DNA from: Luidia sarsii
Lineage: Eukaryota > Echinodermata > Asteroidea > Paxillosida > Luidiidae
DNA length: 64,000 bases
Direction of reading: 5' to 3'
Assembly: GCA_949987565.1 (NCBI GenBank)
Contig: OX465113.1
Location: forward strand, 4,736,547 to 4,800,546
The notes beneath the pieces are model-generated. The model was not told the DNA's origin, ran no database searches, and saw only the letters and a program-made list of their open reading frames with translations. Both the position numbers and the translations under genes were made by a program. This document shows, piece after piece, positions 1 to 12,000 of the stretch (position 1 is the first letter of the stretch; every line of letters starts with the position of its first letter).

Positions 1-1179
1 CTGCCATTTAAATCCTGTCTAGTTATCCAGTGCATGTGTACTGTAATCTCTTTGATTTGAAACTGTGCTTAAAAAATCCCCCAATTGTGTGAATTGGTGA
101 AATGTTAAAATGTATGACTTAATTTTAACCCTTCTTGAATGTGTCATTTGCTCATGGCTGGTTTGTTTATGTTTAGTGGGGTGTTTGTTATGTTTGTTTC
201 TAAGACATTCAGACATTGAGATGAATGTAAAGTTGTAAACAAAAAAAATTGGTTATCTTTTTTACCTTAAAAATATCCTTGAAAACACCGGCGCACAGAA
301 GCCGGCAAAGATACATCGCGTGACTTGGATCACCCTTCTCCTTACCTTTACCACCGCAGTCAACAACCCCTTCATTCCAATTGATATATTATGATCATAA
401 GTAATAAATAAAATGTAGGCCTACACTATGAATGAAAATTACCAATTTTTTGCACAAACTTGGACTTTTCCAGGTACATTTCCATCGGGAATTTGTCTAG
501 CCTGGTGGTGACCCAGTTACACGGGGCTTTCCCCCTTCTTGAGACAAAATTCAAGTCCCGTAACAGCAAAGTCAAAACAATGCACAAGCATCAGACATGT
601 ACGTACATGTACATGTACAGTACAATACAGCAAGTCAGTGTGTACAGCACGCCTCGCCGTACAAAAAGTAATAGGCCTAGGCTATAATAGTTAATACAAT
701 GGGACTCTCTCACCAGGCATGTGAGCGGCTCATGCGAAAAGAAAAAAAAAGAGGAAAACTTGTTTTTAGTCAGCAAGCTCGTAACACAAACCCCAAACTC
801 GGGGTGATTTGAATATTTTGCTATCTACATGTGCATGTACAAAATACACTACAAGCTCTACGGTGCATTTAGAGCCCTTTATAACCACTTTCAAAGAGAT
901 TTTCTTTGTTTGACTGTTTAATTAAGTTTTCCTCTTCTTCTGGTGTAAAAACGTCTGATACTTATTTGTTTATTCGCAAATGTCCTGCACGTACCCTGCT
1001 TGTTAATTACAAAAGACACACTAGTAGCATGGAGGTATTTCCTTCCTCCATGCTAGTAGTAGTACTAGTAGCATCTATTTTCCTTCCTCCAAGTAAGGAA
1101 AGCTTAACAGTCGCAAGAAAAATTTTACATGCAAGGAAAAAATAAAACAGTTGATATACATGTACATGTACAACCGTAC
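1..1179. other. Gene-free flank at window start
   Basis: No exon supported by homology was recognised here. The stretch is AT-rich and holds short ACATGTAC runs near 600-620 and 1160-1175, plus a small inverted repeat of TACTAG type around 1025-1075. If the candidate first exon at 1180-1309 is real, this is its first intron; I found no convincing partner exon before the window edge. Confidence 0.4.
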
Positions 1180-1309
1180 TTGATTCTTGGTTGACAAAGT
1201 CTAGCCATTCATAATTAAACCTATTTTTGACAAGCCGATCTGCATCCCTTGCTTTATTATCCAACTCCGTTCCCCGCTCGACAAAAGTGCGGTCTCTGGT
1301 GCACGCCAT
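1180..1309 (-). CDS. Candidate first coding exon, unknown gene
   Basis: Reading the minus strand from 1309, an ATG in a strong context (CCAAGATGGCG, which also resembles a YY1 core-promoter motif common at housekeeping gene starts) opens a 43-codon exon beginning MACTRDRTFVERG and ending NYEWLDFVNQES. A GT donor (gtacgg) follows at 1179-1174, leaving phase 1. The residue mix is charged and protein-like and is not low complexity. I do not recognise the family, and no downstream exon is visible before position 1. It may be the 5' end of a gene running off the left edge. The alternative is a chance ORF: the frame does continue past the donor to position 1007, through a low-complexity stretch. 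Confidence 0.35.
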
Positions 1310-4300
1310 CTTGGTTGTCAGGCACACGTGAAAGAAAGACAGACCGTGGGCGCCTAGTCTTGCTTCAAGAAGTAACACCGTTTTTAGTACAGCGCCCTCT
1401 CTTGGTGGAACGGGACGAACACATGGGCGGGCAAGTACATGTATAATGCATAAAATGGGACATTGCGCTTAACGAAAAATGAACGTCTTTAAATAAAGAC
1501 TAACTCGGAGCAAATTTACTGGGTCTAGCCCCCGACTCACGTGTCAAAATCAAATCGCAATTTAAGTGCTTTCCGATGCCAGGTTTCCCTTCTAGTCCGT
1601 TGCATGTCCCCTTCTATCGTTTCGCGTCGTAGCACATCTCTGAGAACTAATTTGTTTTTATCTAATTTCATGTATTTTGCTATAGTTATGTAAAATTTGC
1701 ATGTTGGCACACGTCTTTCCCTGCAGTTTATGAGAAAAATCAACATTTCGGCAGTTCAAATTCAGCGCGTTTTCCTTCAGAACGACGTGAAATGTATGAC
1801 GTAATGGTATCCACTGAGGGGTTTTAACCAATCAGGTTCCATTATTGGGATCAGGTGACTACGCTCAATTGGGATCAGGTGACTACGCTCGCAATTAAAG
1901 ATCTGGCTGCCCCCATGATTACGTTGGTTCCGTGACAAAGTCGTTTTGTCTGAGATAATTCTTAACATAATTCCCCCATTGTTAATAATTTACCGTCCGT
2001 TTAGCATCACAAATGCGAAATGGAATGTATCTTACATGTCTCTGGAGTGGATGATTCAAATGTGTTCCTATTCTCGGAAAAAAACCTTTAGCAAAACGAC
2101 AGCTTGTGCTTTGGAGTGGAAGAATTTGGATGGGCATGACGGAGAGATGGCGAGGAGACGTGAAGAATTTTGGGCTTCTGAGCAGCCACCGGCTTCCCAT
2201 GGCGGGTATCGCAGAGTAGTAGGGAGGGAGGCATTGTGTCTGACAGGCGGTTGTTTGCAAGGATACTTGCGTGTGATTTATTTACTTTTGATTGATTTGA
2301 TTGAGTTACTGGATTAATATGCAAGTCAGATATAGTACTTTTTTAAATTTATCAATTCCATGGTTAATGCCATCAAGAATTCTGTTTGAATCCTTTGTAT
2401 TTTCTGGATACTTTTCCATTTATGTTGACATTCAGCCGTACATGTACATTGTAATCCAATCAATCAACAAAAGTCGGTATATTGAATGCATTGAATTTTA
2501 AAAACATTTTTAAATGTTGCCTCATGTGACGACATGGTGAGTGAAGTCTTCAGAAAAGGGTTATATATGAACAGTTTTGTCCATGCGCATACAAATTCTA
2601 AGTGTATTCTATGATATTGAGGGAAGAGGAGGGGCAATGATTGCTTTATATAACTCATACTTTTTAATGGACAAATTGTAATGTAACTAACCGTAACGTG
2701 ACTAACCATGATTTTTGATTCCTACTTGAAAATAAAGAGTCAAGCTGTTCTAAATATTGGCTCAAATATCTGTCATTAAAATAGAAGTAAAATGAAAACA
2801 GTAATATCTTTGAGGTACCTTTCGTTTTAGGAAACTTTTGGTCTGAACACATGAAATATTTTTCCATGTCCTTTTATTGTAACGTTACTAACCAACATTG
2901 AAAGTGACCGTCCATTGCAAATGAAAAATTTATTGAAATGTTTTCATTCTTTGCAGTGTCATAGACTTAGGCCTGGTAAACATGTTCTAACATAACGGTG
3001 ACTTGAAATTAATTGATGGTGATGATACAGTATAATTAGTTATGAAAATATGTGAAAAATGTAACGTTACTAATCATGGAATTGCCCTTTAGAGTTGCCA
3101 CAAGTAGAAAATACTTCATTTGTAGGTGAGTTTGAATACATTGCATGTGTGTCCACTTGAAAAAAAAGGCTTAAATAGGGGAATGGAAACATTTGGCTCT
3201 CCTAGGGAAAACTAAAGTGGGGGAAGGGAGTGAACTTAGGGAAAACGTTTGGAGAAAAATACCTCCCTCCAATAGCACCACCACTGATAATCTGTCCCCA
3301 TCACTCGCTCTATCTTATTCATCACAGAAAACCAACACCCTATTCAATTGTTTTCTGTCGTGTAATTTATTTAGTTAAAAAAAAAGGTTTGCTGCTGGCT
3401 TAATTGCAGAACGCATTATACATGTAACATGATATCTGAACTGGAGTGTGTGTATATCATATTTGATTTGAGTCTAGACCTGACCGCATTGGCTGTAGAT
3501 ACATGTACTGAGTGTACAACTCCTCTTTCTGCTTCCTTTGTGTTCAAGCTTTAAAGTGCAGCATACTGATAGTAATTTCAGACATGAAAATGCAATTTTA
3601 TTTGGGGTATCATTATGCTCATGAAGCCATTGTGTATGTAAAGAAGGTACAATGTACAGAGCAGCCAAGGGCCCAGAATTTACTTTTAAGTGTCCCAGTT
3701 GGATCCAGAGTGATGTGGAATTGTGACAGTTTGTACATATAATTAAAAAACCCTGAAGGATTTTCAACTTTGCAAAATGGTGGCAATACAACCATGTTTA
3801 AGACAACAGACAAGTCCATGTGAAATGAGCTCTGCTTATAGTGCAAACAACAGCGATTTTATGCATAAAGTCCATGCAGGCTATATTAAGCTGCATGTAT
3901 TGTCATTTGTGTACAACAGAGGGCCATTAAATCTATTGGACTTGTATTTTTAACAATCCTACAGTGTTTTGAAACTGTCTAACAATGTGAATTTTGTGGA
4001 TTTAGTATCCCCTAGACAAAGTTTTGTAGGTTTTTTCAGGTTTAAAGAAATTACAGGAATAATGATGCGTGTGCACCTTTAATTGTCATTAGTGCTAAAA
4101 CTGCAGGTTTCTGGAAGTGGCAACATTGATATTTATATTTACCATCCCTGAAACTATAATAATCAACAGAGTTTGCGTAGTTCTCAGAGGTGTGCTACGA
4201 AAATCATTTTCTGAGCGTTATACAGGGGGACATGCAACGGCCTATTCTCTCTCTGTAGAGAAAAGATAACCCGCGGACTCATTAGACTGTCCATTCACGG

Positions 4301-5980
4301 CGGAGCCAAAAAAAAAAACGCGGAATGGGGAAAATCAGAAACGCGGAGGTCTCACATGCCTGCCTCACCCTCTTTTATCGAAGCTTTAAAATACGTTAAA
4401 TTCACGTAGACAAAAAGCACACATTTAAGGCACTTTTGAGAAGTACTTTCGAGAGGCACGTGGGTTTAAAATCTTGCAATCAATTGCTGCTGTAGCGTTT
4501 AGCTGAAACTTTTTAATTCATCAAAACGCACGTACATGTATAATGGTGTACATGTACAGAACATACAGTACATGTACAGATTTCCTGTGCCAGGTCTATA
4601 TTATACATGCCAGATGCAGCTCTTGGACCCTATTCTTTGCGTTTTCAAATATCAAATTTTGGGGATAAAAAAAAATTAATAAAGAACAAAAATGTGGGAA
4701 AATTTAATTTTATTTGTATGGGCTCAAAATGATCTTAGAACATAATAATGCTCTCTGAGGCATACTAGAACTTTGGATATTATACATTCATTTATATGCC
4801 AAAAAATGGGTTAATATGATTTAGAAATGGCCATGAGTCAATCAATGTACCCAGGAAACCTGTAGACACCTCCTGGGCCCAAAATTGAAGAAATCATTAG
4901 GGTTAGCCTTGATGCTTTGGAAAACATTTGGTGAAAATTGAACTTTATTTTTAGGGGCTCAAAATTATCCTAGGAGTCAGTAGGTAATGTATGTTCTCTA
5001 GGGCTATTCTATAGCCCTTTTTTGACCAATTTTCCCTCATTTAATTCATTTTTCATTTAATTAATATATTCATTAACATGCAAATCAATTAGCTCAGATA
5101 GTCAGATGTTTGCTTGAAAAATTGAAAAACTACAAATTATTGTCAGTTATTAAACATCCTCAGTTGACCCATATATAGTCACCTAGCTGTCTGACCCTAT
5201 TCATGGCATATTGTAATATCAAATTGTTTAGAGCAAATAAATTGGTAAAATCACAAGTGCTGCTGGATTACTCGTAGTCACATGCCCAAATCCTGTGACT
5301 GGTCTCTCTCTTGGAATTGGTCCTTGGAATGGGTCATGCCTGCTGGGCATTAGGGCTGTAACACCCCTTACTTGGACAGGCAGAAGTCGAGTGTGAACAA
5401 CTGGGAATCTGACTCCTACCGTATGGGAGTGACGGGGCCTTAGTGTGGCCTTCACATTTTGTATAGTGGTGAGTACCGCATTGTGTCCAGGAGAATGTAA
5501 TGAACACAACTGACTGCCTGCTGCAAAACTACAGGCAGCTCAGGTGGAATTCGTATTTTGAACCCCTGAGTCCTACTTAATGATGTCTGGTTAAGAAAGG
5601 CCTGGTTTCAAGTAGTATCGCAGAGTATACTGGAGCTAATTATGACTATGTTCCAGGTCTTGAACTTCAGAGTCAGACGAGATTCACTCAAATCGTAGTC
5701 AAATCAATGAACACAACACAAATTCAATTAAGTTTATGAACATCTTTTAATTTTAATTCTTAAAAAAGTCGAGCAGATTCCGGATTGAGATGAGAAATGT
5801 ACTGGTATGTCTACTTCTTTGACCATGCGCTGCATGCACTTCAACAGAGGATGAAACTTGAAGCCTTACGTGGTGGGTTCACGATGAAAAGAGGTTTGTG
5901 TTCATAACTGCTTTTGTGAGGGTGGCTCTGAGCAGAGTTGGTAACATTTCGGGCAGTGTGTAGTCTGCCCTTCACATAAG
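1310..5980. other. Intergenic, no gene recognised
   Basis: Only short, non-conserved ORFs occur. There is a 23-bp direct duplication at about 1848-1890 and an ACATGTAC run near 4530-4580. The lower end probably includes the ClpP 3' UTR. A short plus-strand ORF beginning at an ATG near 2148 (MARRREEFWASEQ) has no recognisable homology and no clear donor, so it is not called as a gene. Confidence 0.4.
5746..5751 (-). terminator. Possible poly(A) signal of ClpP
   Basis: ATTAAA on the minus strand, about 310 bp past the ClpP stop codon. It is the nearest good hexamer I saw. No transcript evidence supports it. Confidence 0.25.
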
Positions 5981-6056
5981 ATATGACGATGAGGGAAGCT
6001 CTCATTCGGGGCCTCTGGTTGATGAAAAGTTCATGGCTTTTGGAGGGAAGCTTGAA

Positions 6057-9000
6057 TCATTTGTTGTCTGACTCCAAGGTCTCCTCCTCTCCGGGCAGCG
6101 GGGGATGTTCCAGAACCTTGTCGATTATCCCAAACTCCTTAGCCTCCTCTGGACTCATGAAGCGGTCTCTCTCCATGGCAGATGCTACAGGCAAACAGAC
6201 AGGTCAGCAAACATATTGTAGGGACTAGTGAGTCAAATACAACACAGGGCTCACATTTGGTATGAAAGTCCCAAAGACAAATTGGTTATTATGTGTGTAC
6301 ATTTCATTCAGTACGGCTGGCAGTCTACCACCAATAGGAATGAAGGCTTATGCCTTGCTTCAGACTAGTCACCTACCTAGCAGTCTCCTGAAGACGAGTA
6401 CACTGTTCAAAAAACATCGAGTTCCTCCGGTTCTTTTCAGAACCACACTTACTCACAAAAGAGAAATTAACATGGTGTCTCCGAAAGCCTAATTATCCCA
6501 CCCGGTTCTATTCATCAGCCTTGGTTGGCAGACTACCACCAATAGGGGATGGAGGCTTACACCTTGCTTCAGACTAGTCACCCCACCCGGTTCTATTTGT
6601 TAGCCATGGTTGGCTGTCTACCACCAATAGGAATGAAGGTTTACACCTTGCTTCAGACTAGTCACCCCACCCGGTTCTATTAGTCAGCCTTGGTTGGCAG
6701 ACTACCTCCAATAGGGGATGGAGGCTTATGCCTTGCTTTAACTAGTCACCCCACCCTGTTCTATTACTCAGCCTTGGCTGGCAGTCTACCACCAATAGGG
6801 GATGGAGGCTTACACCTTGCTTCAGACAAGTCACCCAATCAGTTCTGGTCATAGAATTGCAGCAGAGATGACATTCATTTGACCTACCTATTGCATCTAA
6901 GGATTGTTTGGTGTGTTTGACATACAGCTTATTGATATTGCCCTTTATCTTCAGAATCTCCTCAGCTTGAATCTGGATATCTGTGGCTTGGCCCTGCAGA
7001 CAAAAAGGTCATCAAAAAAGTGTCATCAATAAAAACATTGCAAACTGTTAGCTGAATTCAATTAGCAAATTTCCTCTGGTACGCAAACTAGAGGTCAAGG
7101 GTCCAGTCAAAGTTCCGGTCCAGTCAAAGTTGTCATTGTATTTTTTCAAAATATTTCCCAGTCAGTTTTTCCTTCATTTGTTTGACTTGAAAAGTCAAGC
7201 CCTCTGGGATATTTTGTATTCATAATAAAGCAGGTCCAATACTGGTCTAGTCAGGTCTCGCAGAGACCGCAATCAAACCTTGGTGTACATCAGGCTAAGA
7301 TTTGAAAGACTGCATGGTGGAAATACCAAGTAGGAGGTTTGCGATGACACCATGTACATCATCTCTTTAGAGAAGGATTATGGCTCTGAAAAGAGCCAGT
7401 AACCTAGAGTTACTCAGAGTTACTCATTCTCTGAAGAGATGATGGTGTCACCACAAACCTCCTACTTGGTACAGCATGCTGCTATAAACCACTTCGTGCC
7501 GGGGGGGGGGGTTTCAGCGCCGATGACCGCCATGGTGGGTTTTGAACAATATATCATTTTCAAATCTCGCTAAAACAATCGCAACAATATATTTCTGTGA
7601 AATAGATAGATAAGGGTATACTATGGGTACAAGAGAGTAAAACCCGGCACATTTCAGACGTCAAGAGATTATCCATTCGAAAAAGGGCCCATTGTGCGTC
7701 GTCAATGGAGCGTAACGGACTTGTGTGTGTGCGTGCCTGTACGGTACTGCCAATCCCTGACCGCAGACTCCAGCCTCCACTCCAGGCCACAAACGAGCGT
7801 ACAGATTGCAGTGAGGAATGTGGGTGGAATTCCAATGCCTGACCGACGACCATTGGGTTGTGTAGCATGCTAACACCATATCTTCTGCGTGCTTTCAGTG
7901 GCAGCACGGTATCCCTCGATCATCCACAGTAAAGGTCCCACAATTGAACAATTACTGCTGCTAATCTTGCAAATCATGTGGCAACTTGCGTCAAAAAGGG
8001 TCTTTGTACAGATTCGTATTAATTATTAATTTGGTCTAAGCTGAAAAGAGTCTTTGTTTAAAATGTGGACAATAGTGGTGCCCGGATTCGGAGGGCCCCG
8101 TCGCATAGCCAAGCCAACGGAGCTCCAAATTCGGAGGTCCCAGCGCGAAGTGGTTCAAAAAAGATTGCCATACCGTTGCCTGACCGGATGGCTGGTGGAC
8201 CATGACCCTGGAGTTGGGAAGGCTGTGCCGCATTCCAGGCGTTCCAGCAGCCAGGAGAAGGGAGGCCATGCTGCAAGCCTGGCCCACACACCAGGTGGAG
8301 ATAGGGGGGAGCACGTACTGCATGGTATCGTAGATGCCAAGGCCGGCCGTGACTGAACCTCCTATAGACGAGGAGAGGCAGAGAGATGTGGATTGGTGGC
8401 CAGATGATAGGAGAGATTATTACAACTCACCGCCTGCTCACTGTGTGAAGAGCTCAAGCATTTTTCATAACACCAGTCTGGAAGTCAATACAAATACTGC
8501 TGCAAACTGTTCAATGGCTAAAATCACCTGCAATACATGAATCTCTAAATTAGAGGGCAGGACATTTCGATCCTTTGCCTTTGAGAAAGGTCCTCCTAGG
8601 ATCGAAACATCAGGCCCTCTAACTTTTGAGACCAGTCTGGACTGTGTACTGTTGTTCATGTGGCAAATTGGCATTTGGCGCCACTCTCGAATGACAGGCA
8701 GTAATGGCCCAGCAAGCCAGCATGGTCAACCTCTTACAGGTGTAAGTAATGGCCCTAGATTGTGTGACCAGCAAGCCAGCATGGTCAACCTCTTACAGGT
8801 GTAAGTAATGGCCCTAGATTGTGTGACCAGCAAGCCAGCATGGCCAACCTTTTACAGGTGTAAGTAATGGCCCTAGATTGTGTGACCAGCAAGCCAGCAT
8901 CTTCAACCTCTTACAGGTGTAAGTAATGGCCCTAGATTGTGTGACCAGCAAGCCAGCATCTTCTACCTCTTACAGGTGTAAGTAATGGCCCTAGATTGTG

Positions 9001-12000
9001 TGACCAGCAAGCCAGCATGGCCAACCTCTTACAGGTGTAAGTAATGGCCCTAGATTGTGTGACCAGCAAGCCAGCATGGCCAACCTCTTACAGGTGTAAG
9101 TAATGCACCTAGATTGTGTGACCAGCAAGCCAGCATCTTCAACCTCTTACAGGTGTAAGTAATGGCCCTAGATTGTGTAACCAGCAAGCCAGCATGGTCA
9201 ACCTCTTACAGGTGTAAGTAATGGCCCTAGATTGTGTGACCAGCAAGCCAGCATGGCCAACCTCTTACAGGTGTAAGTAATGGCCCTAGATTGTGTGACC
9301 AGCAAGCCAGCATGGCCAACCTCTTACAGGTGTAAGTAATGCCCCTAGATTGTGTGACCAGCAAGCCAACATGGCCAACCTCTTACAGGTCTTCAGCATA
9401 TGTTCTAGTAACTTAAACTTACACATGTAAGTAGAAGTTAACGTGTGGCAGTGTGGCATGGCTAATAACATCTGACCTAAAAAAAGAGTTTAGCAAAACC
9501 ACACAAACATATCTCCTTCTGAATGAAGCCTGATCATAAAGGTGTGTTCATCTATAAACCCTGATTTAACACCCATGTCTGGCACCCGGCCTTCACCTGG
9601 ACTGTTGATGTACATGTGAATGGGTTTTTTGTTGCTCTCCGACTGCAGGAACAGTAACTGGGCCACCACCAGACTAGACAATGTGTCATCAATCTAAGCA
9701 AGCAAAAAATGGGAAAAGAAGGGGAAAAAAGGACAAACATAAAGATTATGGCCTCTTAAAGTAGCAGTGCAAGGGTGAATCCAAGGCTCCTAACAGACTA
9801 AAGCCTAAGGCCAGGGAATACATAGCTGCCAACCTATCTTAAAGGAAATTAGGAATACTTCTGCTAAAACAGAGGAATCACAGAGCAAACTACATAGGAA
9901 TAGTACATGTGTATTTCCAAGCCAAAAATCGGAATCTGTTGTCAAGAACGTTTTACCAACAAAGAGGAATGATTCCTCCTAAATAGGAATGGTTGGCAGC
10001 TATGGGCGTAGGCTTGAGCTTCAGTTTCATTTCTTCCATCCCTTACAATGTCACAGGTATTGTAAACAAGTCTCTGGCTCAATACTCGGTGCTCAAGAGA
10101 ACAACAAATCTTCAACTTCAGCCAAAAAGTGTAACCCGCATTTTCAGGTTTTTGTGTGATGGAGGATGAAGCCCAAGGCTGATGCAGGATTTTGTAAAGG
10201 GCCGTAGTCATCATTATGACACTAGATACTCACAGGGCCCATAAGACAAATGATGCGTTCCTTCAGTAGCCTTGAGTATATGTCATAGGCCCTTTCCCCA
10301 CGACCCTGAGAAATGGGACAAAAAAAATCGCTGAAGTAAATGCATCATACATATAATATGCAATCAAGCAAAGAACTGAGCACTCAGTGCTTATTATGTA
10401 GGGTAGAGCAAACCCTCATTGAATGGCATTAATACATGGAAATAATTCTCACAAAATGTCAAGGGCATCCATTCAAATCCAAGCAGGACCAATTTTAAAC
10501 ACATATCCCAGTTTTACACATCTGATATTTCACAAATTCTGAAACTATTTGGCTGGGCCAGGACTTGAACCTACCGGTACGTAAGACCTTGAGCTCAGCA
10601 TACAAACTACAAAGTATGGCTGATAGTCCTGTATTAGTAGCACTTTACAATGTAACTAGAACAATGTAACTAGAATGTGAACCCAGTTGTCCTGGGTTCA
10701 AGTACAGATCAAGCCAAACTTTCTTCGCAATCTTTAAAAAAAAAATCAATTTGTTCAAAAGTTCATTCATTTGTTTGACTTGAAAAAGCTGCATCCACTT
10801 TGTCTCATCCCCAGGCTGCTGTAGCCAGATTTACAACAATTGGTTGTTTGGATCTGAAGCAGGGGTGTGATCCCTGGAGATATACAGCAGTTAATGGCTT
10901 CTTTGCTTTTGACTGGTGCCTCCATCCCAGGCAAAGACTAGTTGACTATTTAGGGAGGTCACTATCTAAGGGCTGAAAAGCTTACATGGTAACAGCTCTG
11001 GTAGGCAAAACCAGAAATCTCGGGTTCAAATCCTGGTCCTAAATTTGTCTTTGCCATTTTTTTCAATCTTGATATTAAAGTCATTTTCACACTACAGGGC
11101 GAATTCCCAGCGATTAAATCACCGGGAAATCCCCGGGGATTTTTTTATCCCACCAACACCCTGACAACCATTCACACTGGACCCATTTGAAAACTCCCAG
11201 GGACCCTATTTCCCTGTGGAAATCGTAAAACCCCTGGGTTTTTTCCTTCTACCCTACCCCCGAGCAGGGGTAAAAATCCCCAGGAAAAAGCTTATCCCCG
11301 GGGATTTCTTCTGTTGTGTGAATAGCTCAACCGAAATCCCCGGTGAATTTTCGAGAAATGCCCGGGGATTTTGTCTAGTGTGAAACTGAAAGCCTCTTTT
11401 GATTGCTCAAAATGGCCCAGTATGTTTCCCTTTGGGTTTTTTCTTCTTCACCTGATATCAACATTAACTGTGCAGTGTTCAAAACAAGTCAGATTCGTAA
11501 ACACTGTTATGAGTTTTGGGTTTTGTCTGGACAAACTACAGAACCTCCTGCATTGGATTCCATTTCAATCTGATGGTCACTTGGCAGAGAATGGGGTCAG
11601 TGTACTTACTGTTTGTTCAATGACTATGGGCACCATAGGGGAATGCACTTTGGCGGACACATGGAGACACCGTTGCAAACCCTGTGTCTGTAGTCCAGAA
11701 TGCACTGCTCGCAGTAACCTCTACAGAAAATATATGAACAAATACAAATCATAAAAATGTACAGGGCCTGACATTGGAGGAAGAAAGGGCAGGAATAAGA
11801 AAGGAGGAAAGCTGGTAGACAAACCAGGGTGGGATCAAAGGGAAGGGCAAGCAGTAGGGAAGGGATCAAAGGAAGAAAGCTGGTGGTGTTTAGTAAGGTG
11901 TACCAGTACAACCAAACGCAAAATAAATTCTTAAAATAACTAAAAATGCTGTGTGGCACTATATAATTCTTCCCTGTATGTTTTCTTGTTCATCTTTGTG

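Noticed and set aside
2148..2317. Plus-strand start MARRREEFWASEQ as a divergent partner of the 1309 exon
   Set aside because: No donor of quality, no homology, and competing overlapping ORFs in other frames.
8188..8194. Earlier ClpP exon 5 donor (gtcagg)
   Set aside because: Joins exon 6 out of frame; the gtatgg donor gives the conserved sequence and length.
8701..9390. CRISPR array
   Set aside because: Direct 59-bp repeats have no unique spacers, lie in an intron of an animal gene, and match an exon of SGTA.
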